DNA of 64,000 bases from NCBI GenBank assembly GCA_025356445.1, contig JANXSZ010000083.1:46929-110928 (forward strand), written 5' to 3'. Under the pieces are notes generated by a model. It saw only the letters and a program-made list of their open reading frames with translations. It searched no databases and was not told the origin of the DNA. Both the position numbers and the translations under genes were made by a program. Shown piece after piece: positions 54,313-62,032 of this stretch. Numbering within the stretch: the stretch's first letter is position 1; each line of letters starts with the position of its first letter. Origin of the DNA: Betaproteobacteria bacterium (lineage in GTDB: Bacteria > Pseudomonadota > Gammaproteobacteria > Burkholderiales > Burkholderiaceae_C).

Positions 54313-54396
54313 CGTTTTGAGTTTGAGCTTGACTGTCATACCGTCTTTGTACCCTGCCCTCATCGCATTCGCCATCTGCCCAAGGACTATTCTCCT

Positions 54397-55620
54397 GTGA
54401 ACACTACCCCTCTTTTGTTAAAGCACACTGTGTTGGCCCTGCTTGTGGCGGCTACCCTTGGCGCCTGCTCCGAAGCCCCTGCACCTGAGCCCATCACACC
54501 CCAGCCCATTTTGCAAGGCAACCAGTTGCGCTTTCCTGTCGGGCACCCGCAACTGGCCTTGATCGGCATCACCACCTCTGCCCCAGGCCGCGCCATTGCC
54601 GTGGATTTACCCGCCAAACTGGTCTGGAACGAAGAGCGCACCCAACGCATCTACCCCGCCTTTGCAGGCCGCATCAGCGCCATCCAGGCTGACGTGGGGT
54701 TGACGGTCAAACCCGGCACAGTACTCGCCCAACTTGCATCTCCCGACTTTGGTATGGCCCAGGCCGATACTGCCAAAGCCCAGGTTGATGTGCAACTGGC
54801 ACAAAAGTCACTTTCCCGCCAAAAAGAGCTGTTTGACGCCGGCATCATCGCCCGCAAAGACCTGGAACAAGCCCAGGCCGACTACGCTCGTGCAGGGGCT
54901 GAAAGCGACCGTGCTTTGGCACGTACCAAGCTCTACGGTGCAAGCACAGGTGTGAACCAGCAACTGGCCATCAAATCCACCATCAATGGCGTGGTGGTTG
55001 AGCGCAACCTCAACCCAGGCCAAGAGCTGCGGCCAGACCAGTCTGGCCCGGGCATTCCCGCGCTGTTTGTGGTGTCTGACCCTACTTCACTGTGGGTACA
55101 AATTGACGCACGCGATTCTGAAGCCTCCACCCTGCGTGTAGGCACCAACTTTGAATTGTCGATCGCCGCCCTGCCAGGGCAAAAGTTTGAAGGCAAAGTA
55201 ACTGCCGCTGCTGACTTTATTGACCCCACCACCCGCACCATCAAGGTACGCGGCGTGATCGCCAACCCCGAGCGGCGCCTGAAAGCTGAAATGCTGGCCA
55301 CGGCACGCGTGCAGCGCCAACTGGGCAACGGCGTGATCGTCCCCGCATCTGCTGTGATCTTGCGCGGTACCAAGCAGTTTGTGTTCGTGCAGGTGCAACC
55401 GGGCGTGTTTGAACCCCGTGAAGTCGAACGCAGCTACGAAGGTGCCAAAGAAGCCGTGATTTCACGCGGGCTTGAAGTAGGCGAACAGGTGGTGAGCGAG
55501 AACGCGCTGCTGCTGGGTCGCCAGTTCCGCGTGGCGTCTGATGAGGCAAAAACACCTGCCGTGACCTCTGCGGTAGCACCTGCCGCCCCCGCCACTTCTG
55601 CCAAGGCATCTGCACCATGA
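54397..55620 (+). CDS. RND efflux periplasmic adaptor (CzcB/CusB-like), second system
   Basis: A protein of 407 residues begun at a GTG. The signal peptide has a lipobox (LLVAATLGACSEAP), so it is probably lipid-anchored. Lipoyl halves lie in YPAFAGRISAIQADVGLTVKPGTVLAQLASPD and AIKSTINGVVVERNLNPGQELRPD. They flank the helical hairpin (AQADTAKAQVDVQLAQKSLSRQKELFDAGIIARKDLEQAQADYARAGAESDRAL). The beta-barrel and proximal domains continue to an alanine-rich tail. Its stop overlaps the pump start (ATGA). It bridges the pump at 55617 and the outer-membrane channel at 53008. Confidence 0.9.
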   Translation: MNTTPLLLKHTVLALLVAATLGACSEAPAPEPITPQPILQGNQLRFPVGHPQLALIGITTSAPGRAIAVDLPAKLVWNEERTQRIYPAFAGRISAIQADVGLTVKPGTVLAQLASPDFGMAQADTAKAQVDVQLAQKSLSRQKELFDAGIIARKDLEQAQADYARAGAESDRALARTKLYGASTGVNQQLAIKSTINGVVVERNLNPGQELRPDQSGPGIPALFVVSDPTSLWVQIDARDSEASTLRVGTNFELSIAALPGQKFEGKVTAAADFIDPTTRTIKVRGVIANPERRLKAEMLATARVQRQLGNGVIVPASAVILRGTKQFVFVQVQPGVFEPREVERSYEGAKEAVISRGLEVGEQVVSENALLLGRQFRVASDEAKTPAVTSAVAPAAPATSAKASAP

Positions 55621-58600
55621 AACGCCTGATTAACTACGCGCTGACGCAGCCCCTGCTCATCGTGATGGGCACGCTGATGTTCATCATGGCGGGCGTTATT
55701 GCTTTCAAAAACCTTTCCGTCGAAGCCTTCCCCGACGTCACCGATACCCAGGTCACGGTGATTGCACTGTTCCCCGGGCGGGCTGCTGAAGAGGTGGAAA
55801 AGCAAATCACCCTGCCCATGGAAACTGCGCTGGCAGGCTTGCCCAATTCCATTCGGCTTTTTTCGCACACCCAATTTGGCCTTTCGTACACCGTCATCAC
55901 GTTTGACGACAACGCCAACGTCAACGTCGTGCGTCAGCAGGTCAACGAGCGGCTGAACAACGTGGATTTGCCGGCTGGGGCACAGGTCAACGTTGCACCC
56001 AACGCCACCCCAGTGGGTGAAGTGATGCGCTACCGCGTTCGCGGTGACGGCCAAACCACCACCGATTTACGCACCCTGGAAGACTGGGTGATCGAACGCG
56101 GCCTGCGCCAAGTGCCTGGCGTGGCCGATGTGGTGGCCATGGGCGGCTTCATCAAACAGTACGAAGTGCAACCTGATTTGGACAAGCTGCGGGCCTACAA
56201 ACTGAGCTTTCAAAACGTGCTGGATGCGTTAGGCCGGGGCAACTCCAATGCCGGTGGCAGCTATGTGGCGCAGGGCGCACAGCAGTTCGCCATTCGCGGT
56301 ATTGGCTTGCTGCAATCGCCCGACGACATTGGTCGCATCGTGCTTGGGGCGCGTAACGGCACCCCCATCCTGATCCGCGACGTGGCCCAGATCAAGCTGG
56401 GTGCCGTTCCCCGCCTGGGTATCGTCGGCCAAGACCAGGACGATGACGCCGTGATCGGTATCGTCATCATGCGCAAAGGTGAAAACCCCAGCGTAGTGCT
56501 CAAGGGCGTGAAAGCCAAGATCGACGAACTCAACACCCGTGGCCTGCCCAAGGGCGTGCAGATTGTGCCGTTTTATGACCGCACCTGGCTGATGGCCAAA
56601 ACGCTGACCACCGTGTTCCACAACCTCGTGGAAGGCGCATTGCTGGTGGCACTGGTGCTGTACATCTTTTTGTCCAACTTCCGCGCCAGTCTGGCGGTGG
56701 TGGTGGTCATTCCACTCGCACTGCTCGCCACGTTCCTGGGTCTCAAGATCATGGGCGTCCCGGCCAATCTGCTGAGCCTGGGGGCAATGGATTTCGGCAT
56801 CATCGTGGACGGCGCGGTGATCGTGATTGAAAACATCATGCACCGGCTGGCCGAAAAAGGCGAAAACATGACGCCGCAAGAGCGCCGCGCTGTCGTTGCC
56901 AATGCAGCGAATGAAGTGGGCCGCCCCACGCTGTTTTCGATGCTCATCATCATCGCCGCGCACATCCCTATTTTTGCGCTGCAACGCCACGAGGGCCGCA
57001 TCTTCCAACCGATGGCCTTGTCGGTCAGCACCGCGCTGGTGGGCTCTCTGATTTTCTCGCTGACGCTGGTGCCGCTGCTGGCCTACTGGATGCTGCGCCG
57101 CAAGCTGCCGCACGGCGACAACCGCGTGGTCGCCACCGCCAAACGCCTGTACACCCCGGTGCTGAACTGGGCGCTGGACAACCGCCGCAAAGTGGTCGTG
57201 ATCGCCCTCGCCACCTTCGCGCTGTCCATCGGTGTCGCATCCCGTCTTGGTTCGGAGTTCTTGCCCGAATTGAACGAAGGCACTTTCTGGGTCAACTGGG
57301 ACATGCCTGCCAGTTTGTCGCAAGAAGAAGCCATCAAAACCATGGCCATGGCGCGCAAGGTGCTGTCCACCGTACCCGAGGTGCGTACCGTGGTGTCCAA
57401 ATCAGGCCAGCCTGAAGACGGTACCGACCCCAAAACGCTCAGCATGGCGGAGGTATTTGTGGACGTGAAACCGCGTGAGGAATGGCGCAAGGGTATGACG
57501 CGCGACAAGCTGATCGACGAGATGGACCGCAAACTCTCGGTCATCCCCAGCGTGGACCCGGCTTTCTCACAGCCGATCCGCGACAACGTGCTCGAATCCA
57601 TCTCGCAAATCAAAGGCCAGATCGTCGTCAAAGTATCAGGCGACGATCTGAACGAGTTGCGCAAGGCTGTGGAAGCCTTGCAGCGCGAATTCAAGCAGGT
57701 GGTGGGCATCCAGCGGGCTGAGGTAGACCGCTTGGGTGAGCTGCCCCAGTTGGTGATCGACATTGACCGCGACCGTGCTTCGCGTCTGGGTTTGAACGTG
57801 GGTGACGTGCAAGACGTGATTGAAGCCGCCCTTGCAGGTAAAGCCGCCACGCAGCTGTGGGAAGGCGAGCGCAAATTCGCCGTGGCCGTGCGTCTGCCTG
57901 AAGACCGCCGTGTCATTGGTAACCTGCGCAACACCCCCATTGCCCTGCCTGAAGGCGGCTACACCACACTGGGTGCGGTAGCCAACATCCGCGAAGCCAG
58001 CGGCGCCATGAACATCGCCCGTGAAGCCGGTCGCCGCACCATGGCCATCGGCATTTTCATCAAGGGTCGTGACATGGGTTCGGTGGTCGCCGACATGAAA
58101 TCCCGCGCTGAAAAGAACGTGAAATTGCCAGAGAATTACAGCATCACCTGGTCGGGTGAATTTGAAAACCAGGAGCGCGCCATGCAGCGACTCACCGTGG
58201 TGGTGCCGATTTCGCTGCTGCTGATCTTTGTGTTGCTGTTCGATGCCTTCAAATCGTTCAAAGCAGCAGCACTGATTCTGGTCAACGTACCCTTGGCGCT
58301 GATTGGGGGTTTTGTAGCGTTGTGGATTTTCTCGATCCCGCTGTCGGTATCGGCGGCCATTGGCTTCATTGCGCTGAGCGGGCAGGCCGTGCTGAACGGC
58401 GTGGTGATGCTGTCGGTGTTCCAGCAGCTGCGCAACGCCGGTCACTCGGTGCTGGAATCGGTGAAAAGCGGTTCTCTGCAACGCCTGCGCACCGTGCTGA
58501 TGACCGCCATGCTGGCAGCACTGGGGCTGTTGCCGATGGCCCTGTCGCAAGACATCGGGTCTGAAACCCAGCGTCCGCTGGCCATTGTGGTGATTGGTGG

Positions 58601-58697
58601 CCTCTTCACCGCCACGCTGCTGACGCTGGTGGTACTGCCTGTGCTGTACGTGGCGTGGTTCTCCAAAGACAAGGCAGAGAAGCTGGCAGAAGATTAA
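55617..58697 (+). CDS. Heavy-metal RND efflux pump (CzcA family), second system
   Basis: A pump of 1026 residues. It begins MKRLINYALTQPLLIVMGTLMFIMAG and shows LSVEAFPDVTDTQVTVIALFPGRAAEEVEKQITLPME. The proton-relay helix reads GAMDFGIIVDGAVIVIENIMHRL, the CzcA/CnrA form associated with divalent cations. The porter part has DGTDPKTLSMAEVFVDVKPREEWRKGMT. The last spans include GFIALSGQAVLNGVVMLSVFQQL and GLLPMALSQDIGSETQRPLAIVVIGGLFTATLLTLVVLPVLYV. It differs from the first pump in the relay helix, suggesting the two systems handle different ions. Followed by a hairpin plus T-run at 58722. Confidence 0.92.
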   Translation: MKRLINYALTQPLLIVMGTLMFIMAGVIAFKNLSVEAFPDVTDTQVTVIALFPGRAAEEVEKQITLPMETALAGLPNSIRLFSHTQFGLSYTVITFDDNANVNVVRQQVNERLNNVDLPAGAQVNVAPNATPVGEVMRYRVRGDGQTTTDLRTLEDWVIERGLRQVPGVADVVAMGGFIKQYEVQPDLDKLRAYKLSFQNVLDALGRGNSNAGGSYVAQGAQQFAIRGIGLLQSPDDIGRIVLGARNGTPILIRDVAQIKLGAVPRLGIVGQDQDDDAVIGIVIMRKGENPSVVLKGVKAKIDELNTRGLPKGVQIVPFYDRTWLMAKTLTTVFHNLVEGALLVALVLYIFLSNFRASLAVVVVIPLALLATFLGLKIMGVPANLLSLGAMDFGIIVDGAVIVIENIMHRLAEKGENMTPQERRAVVANAANEVGRPTLFSMLIIIAAHIPIFALQRHEGRIFQPMALSVSTALVGSLIFSLTLVPLLAYWMLRRKLPHGDNRVVATAKRLYTPVLNWALDNRRKVVVIALATFALSIGVASRLGSEFLPELNEGTFWVNWDMPASLSQEEAIKTMAMARKVLSTVPEVRTVVSKSGQPEDGTDPKTLSMAEVFVDVKPREEWRKGMTRDKLIDEMDRKLSVIPSVDPAFSQPIRDNVLESISQIKGQIVVKVSGDDLNELRKAVEALQREFKQVVGIQRAEVDRLGELPQLVIDIDRDRASRLGLNVGDVQDVIEAALAGKAATQLWEGERKFAVAVRLPEDRRVIGNLRNTPIALPEGGYTTLGAVANIREASGAMNIAREAGRRTMAIGIFIKGRDMGSVVADMKSRAEKNVKLPENYSITWSGEFENQERAMQRLTVVVPISLLLIFVLLFDAFKSFKAAALILVNVPLALIGGFVALWIFSIPLSVSAAIGFIALSGQAVLNGVVMLSVFQQLRNAGHSVLESVKSGSLQRLRTVLMTAMLAALGLLPMALSQDIGSETQRPLAIVVIGGLFTATLLTLVVLPVLYVAWFSKDKAEKLAED

Positions 58698-58707
58698 CGG
58701 TCCGTTT

Positions 58708-58777
58708 TTGCTACTTTATTCATAGCTGCTTGTACCCAACCAGATTGCACAAGCGGCTATTTTTACGTCAAATTTCA
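58708..58777 (+). repeat. Dispersed repeat copy acting as terminator
   Basis: ATAGCTGCTTGT at 58722-58733 pairs with ACAAGCGGCTAT at 58749-58760 (one G-T pair), followed by TTTTTAC. The block matches the dispersed repeat family and sits at the end of the second efflux operon, facing the convergent glutaredoxin-like gene. It would work as a Rho-independent terminator for the efflux operon. Confidence 0.7.
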
Positions 58778-58782
58778 ATGTT

Positions 58783-59148
58783 TCAGGCCAGCATGGCCTT
58801 GAGTTCACCCTTTTCAATGAGCTTGCCCAAATCGGTTGCCCCCCCAACCAACGTGCCTTTCACAAACACCATCGGCAACGTAGGCCAACCTGTCCACAGC
58901 TTCAGCGCGTTGCGCTCGCGCCAGTTGTTGAAATAGTTACCGTATTCCAGGTATTCGTACTGCACACCTGCGGCTTCCAGGGCACGTTTGGCTTTTTTGG
59001 GGAAAGGGTTCATCCCCATACCCACCACCACCACAGCGTTTTTAGCGATAGCAGCCTGCACCTCCGCCACGATGACCTGCTGTGAAGTGGCCACTTTTTC
59101 ACGGATAGCGGGATGGATATGGGCTTCGTCGAGCACGGAACGGGGCAT
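58783..59148 (-). CDS. Glutaredoxin-fold protein without cysteines
   Basis: A protein of 121 residues beginning MPRSVLDEAHIHPAIREKV. The C-terminal 85 residues follow the monothiol glutaredoxin pattern: AKNAVVVVGMGMNPFPKKAKRALEAAGVQYEYLEYGNYFNNWRERNALKLWTGWPTLPMVFVKGTLVGGATDLGKLIEKGELKAML. The cis-proline region WPTLPMVFVKG and the GG-TD glutathione-contact motif are conserved. The active-site CGFS/CPYC position is NPFPKKA, and the whole protein has no cysteine, so it cannot do thiol chemistry. It may bind glutathione or act as a scaffold. ATG 59148 is preferred; a longer frame runs through the minC leader and is a shadow. Divergent from minC. Confidence 0.75.
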   Translation of the reverse strand: MPRSVLDEAHIHPAIREKVATSQQVIVAEVQAAIAKNAVVVVGMGMNPFPKKAKRALEAAGVQYEYLEYGNYFNNWRERNALKLWTGWPTLPMVFVKGTLVGGATDLGKLIEKGELKAMLA

Positions 59149-59191
59149 GGAAGTCTCCAGAAATGAAGGGAACAGAAAGGAAAAACGCTGG

Positions 59192-59211
59192 TTATAGCAC
59201 CCACTGGTAAG
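59192..59211 (+). repeat. Fragment of the dispersed repeat before minC
   Basis: TATAGC followed directly by ACCCACTGGTAA, sharing CCCACTGGTAA with the copy at 46760. It lies in the 93-base divergent gap between the glutaredoxin-like gene and minC. Confidence 0.4.
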
Positions 59212-59241
59212 ATTTATCTTTTTTCGGAGCTGACTTCCGCC

Positions 59242-60006
59242 ATGCCCGTAGCCCTTGCAGGACACGCTCCTGCCACCTTCGAAATCAAAAGTGCCAACCT
59301 GCCCCTGGTGGCACTGCTGCTCAGGTCCAACGACTTGGTTCAACTGTCCGCCGAATGGGCACAGCGCTTTGGCGATACTCCCGATTTCTTTGACCACGAC
59401 CCGCTGGTTGTCGACCTGACACCCTTGCCGAGCGACGTGGACAGCATCAACTTCCCTGCTCTGCTCACACTGCTGCGCCAATACCGCTTGGCCCCAGTGG
59501 CCGTCAAGGGTGGAAATGCCACATTGATGGCTGCTGCGCTGGCTGCAGGTCTGGTTGCAGCACCAGATGCCGTTCCTGTGCTGGGCACGCCGCAAGTAGA
59601 AACGGTGGTGCAAGAAGTGATTCACGAAGTCGTGCGCGAAGTCCCCGTGGCCAGCCCAAGTGCGATGGTCATCGACAAACCACTGCGTTCAGGCCAGCAG
59701 GTGTATGCCAAAGGGCGTGATCTGGTTGTGCTATCCATGGTCAACCCGGGTGCTGAAGTCATTGCCGATGGCCATATCCATGTGTACGCGCCACTGCGGG
59801 GCAAAGCCATTGCTGGCGCGCGTGGTAATGCACAGGCCCGTATTTTTTCGACATGCCTGGAGGCACAGCTGCTGTCCATTGCCGGGGTTTACCGTACCAG
59901 TGATATTCCCTTGCCTGCCGACGTGTTCTCCAAAGCCACTCAAGTGCGGCTGGAAGGGGGCACTGAAACAGGCAAGTTGGTGATGGAAGCCCTGCGCAGC
60001 ACCTGA
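59242..60006 (+). CDS. minC: Septum site-determining protein MinC
   Basis: A protein of 254 residues. The N-terminal domain (FEIKSANLPLVALLLRSNDLVQLSAEWAQRFGDTPDFFDHDPLVVDLTPL) inhibits FtsZ assembly. A linker rich in VQEVIHEVVREVPVA follows. The C-terminal beta-helix that binds MinD reads PLRSGQQVYAKGRDLVVLSMVNPGAEVIADGHIHVYAPLRGKAIAGARGNAQARIFSTCLEAQLLSIAGVYRT, with the RSGQ contact motif. The protein stops division away from midcell when carried by MinD. It is 142 bases ahead of minD in a minCDE row, the standard order. Confidence 0.96.
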   Translation: MPVALAGHAPATFEIKSANLPLVALLLRSNDLVQLSAEWAQRFGDTPDFFDHDPLVVDLTPLPSDVDSINFPALLTLLRQYRLAPVAVKGGNATLMAAALAAGLVAAPDAVPVLGTPQVETVVQEVIHEVVREVPVASPSAMVIDKPLRSGQQVYAKGRDLVVLSMVNPGAEVIADGHIHVYAPLRGKAIAGARGNAQARIFSTCLEAQLLSIAGVYRTSDIPLPADVFSKATQVRLEGGTETGKLVMEALRST

Positions 60007-60148
60007 ACGGCTTAACCTTAACTGCCAACATCCCCCTACATACCCTAAGCCCTGTTCACCCCCCATAGACGGCACACTTTTTCCGCTTTACCCTCACGGC
60101 CTTTACGCTTCATTACAACCAACAGCCTCTCCCTAGGAATTCAAACCC

Positions 60149-60964
60149 ATGTCAAGAATCATCGTTGTGACTTCCGGCAAAGGCGGGGTGGGTAAAACCA
60201 CCACCAGCGCCAGTTTTGCCACAGGCCTCGCGCTACACGGCTTTAAAACCGTGGTGATTGATTTTGATGTTGGCCTGCGCAACCTCGACCTCATCATGGG
60301 CTGCGAGCGCCGCGTGGTGTATGACCTGATCAACGTCATCCATAACGAAGCCAACCTCAACCAGGCCCTCATCAAAGACAAGCAATGCGACAACCTGTTT
60401 GTGCTGGCCGCCTCACAAACCCGCGACAAAGACGCCCTCAGCCAGGAGGGCGTGGAACGCGTGCTGACCGACCTCGCCGCCATGGGCTTTGAGTACATCA
60501 TTTGCGACTCACCTGCCGGCATCGAAACCGGCGCACTGATGGCCATGCACTACGCTGACGAAGCCTTGGTTGTCACCAACCCCGAAGTCTCGTCGGTACG
60601 CGACTCCGACCGTATTTTGGGCATGCTGAGCAGCAAAACCAAACGCGCCATCGAAGGTCTGGAGCCGATCAAAGAGCACTTGCTCATTACCCGCTACAAC
60701 CCCAGCCGCGTTGACCAAGGCCAAATGCTGTCGCTTGAAGATGTGCAAGACATTCTGCGCATCAAGCTGATTGGTGTGATCCCTGAATCCGAAGCTGTGC
60801 TACAGGCCTCCAACCAAGGCGTACCTGCCGTCCACATGGAAGGCTCGGATGTGTCTGAAGCCTACAAAGACGTGGTGGCGCGCTTTTTAGGTGAAGAAAA
60901 ACCCCTGCGTTTCGTTGAGGCGCAAAAAGTGGGTTTCTTCAAACGCCTGTTTGGGGGGAAGTAA
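60149..60964 (+). CDS. minD: Septum site-determining ATPase MinD
   Basis: A protein of 271 residues. Deviant Walker A is TSGKGGVGKTTTSASFATGL near residues 8-27. VVIDFDVGLRNLDLIMGCERRVVYDL is the MinD-specific switch region, followed by YIICDSPAGIETGALMAMHYADEALVVTNPEVSSVRDSDRI. The C-terminal amphipathic membrane-targeting helix is EAQKVGFFKRLFGGK. With ATP it dimerises, binds the membrane and recruits MinC; MinE triggers hydrolysis and oscillation. The start is preceded by CTAGGAATTCAAACCC. It lies 3 bases before minE. Confidence 0.98.
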   Translation: MSRIIVVTSGKGGVGKTTTSASFATGLALHGFKTVVIDFDVGLRNLDLIMGCERRVVYDLINVIHNEANLNQALIKDKQCDNLFVLAASQTRDKDALSQEGVERVLTDLAAMGFEYIICDSPAGIETGALMAMHYADEALVVTNPEVSSVRDSDRILGMLSSKTKRAIEGLEPIKEHLLITRYNPSRVDQGQMLSLEDVQDILRIKLIGVIPESEAVLQASNQGVPAVHMEGSDVSEAYKDVVARFLGEEKPLRFVEAQKVGFFKRLFGGK

Positions 60965-60967
60965 GCC

Positions 60968-61228
60968 ATGTCCTTTTTGTCTTTCCTGGTCGGCGAGAAG
61001 AAAAAGACCGCCAGCGTGGCTAAAGAACGCTTGCAAATCATCCTCGCCCATGAACGCAGTGGCCGCAATGCGGCTGAACCTGACTACCTGCCCGCACTGC
61101 AACGCGATCTGATGGCCGTTATCAGCAAATACATCAAGATCGACCTCAACGACATCAAAGTCAACCTGGAACGCCGGGACAACTTTGAAGTGTTGGAAGT
61201 GAAGATCGAGCTGCCTGACGGAAAATAA
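60968..61228 (+). CDS. minE: Cell division topological specificity factor MinE
   Basis: A protein of 86 residues. The N-terminal membrane-binding segment is [22 protein letters not shown], the MinD-activating helix/strand is [13 protein letters not shown], and the C-terminal dimerisation part is [46 protein letters not shown]. All parts are normal in length and order. It confines MinC-MinD to the cell poles. Last gene of minCDE; a 7-bp stem-loop follows at 61238 and then an 800-base AT-rich region without genes. Confidence 0.97.
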   Translation: MSFLSFLVGEKKKTASVAKERLQIILAHERSGRNAAEPDYLPALQRDLMAVISKYIKIDLNDIKVNLERRDNFEVLEVKIELPDGK

Positions 61229-61237
61229 GCGACACAC

Positions 61238-61258
61238 AAGCGGGGAAACAACCCGCTT
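61238..61258 (+). terminator. Stem-loop after minE
   Basis: AAGCGGG and CCCGCTT form a 7-bp stem around GAAACAA, 10 bases after the minE stop. There is no clear T-run, so termination strength is uncertain. Confidence 0.45.
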
Positions 61259-61500
61259 GAACATTTCACACTTCAACCTGCCCACTTTGCAGGTTTTCAA
61301 CGAACAGGGTTCAATCGCAAAACCCTGCTTCAAAAAACCGCTTCTCAGCTGTTTTTTCTCATCTACCCGTCTGCCCCTTCATTTGAGCGGCTAACACGCT
61401 CTCAAGGCGTTTCAGACCGTCTGGTGGGCTTTGATAGCGGTTTGACCGTCTCTGCTTATTGAAAACAGCTTGTAAGTAGGTGCTCGCCTTCATTTTTTGT
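61259..61500. other. Gene-free stretch at the left of the candidate origin
   Basis: No coding frame or RNA gene is recognisable here. One further hairpin is visible (CAGGGTT at 61305-61311 with AACCCTG at 61321-61327), followed by CTTCAAAAAA on the plus strand. Base composition shifts from mixed to AT-rich towards the right. Confidence 0.5.
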
Positions 61501-61530
61501 GGCGTTGTTATTTCTTATTCCTTTAATAAG

Positions 61531-61580
61531 ATTATTTCTAATTAGCAGTAGTAGTAAGGGCACACCTGTTCTGTGTATAA
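61531..61580 (+). repeat. Origin unit 1: AT-rich tract, trio run, DnaA box
   Basis: ATTATTTCTAAT, then TAGCAGTAGTAGTAA, GGG, and TGTGTATAA after 14 bases. Aligns over its whole length with unit 2 at 61854-61903. Confidence 0.7.
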
Positions 61581-61853
61581 GTTATTTTTTATGCTTGTAA
61601 TCAATTACTTACATTCTTTCAAACGGTGTGTGTGGAGCCCTCTTTGCGGTGCATCAGATAAGTTAACAACTTTGGCAAAGTCCTTCTCCCTGTGGAAAAG
61701 TTAGCAGTTACACCGGTTTTATACACAACGTTGTTCAAAAAGACTGTCAGCCTTCATTCCGTGAAAAGGTTTGCCAAGTCAGTCTCCACATTCCGCAACG
61801 GGTCATCCGGTTTCCATTTCTGTGTTGGTTTGCACTGACTTACCTCTAAAAAT

Positions 61854-61903
61854 ACTATTTCAATTTAGTAGTAGTAGTAAAGGATGACTCTTTCTGTGGA
61901 AAG
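61854..61903 (+). repeat. Origin unit 2: AT-rich tract, trio run, DnaA-box-like site
   Basis: ACTATTTCAATT, then TAGTAGTAGTAGTAA, AGG, and TGTGGAAAG after 14 bases. Same order and spacing as unit 1, 323 bases away, so the unit looks duplicated and diverged. Confidence 0.7.
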
Positions 61904-62032
61904 TCAGTATTTACACTTTGAAATCAACAACTTAACGGGCTGATAAGCCTGTGCGTGACACCCTGTTTTCAAATGTGTCGTACAGATAACAACTTGCTGA
62001 CGTGGTCTGGGGCTGTGGATAACATGGTGCTT

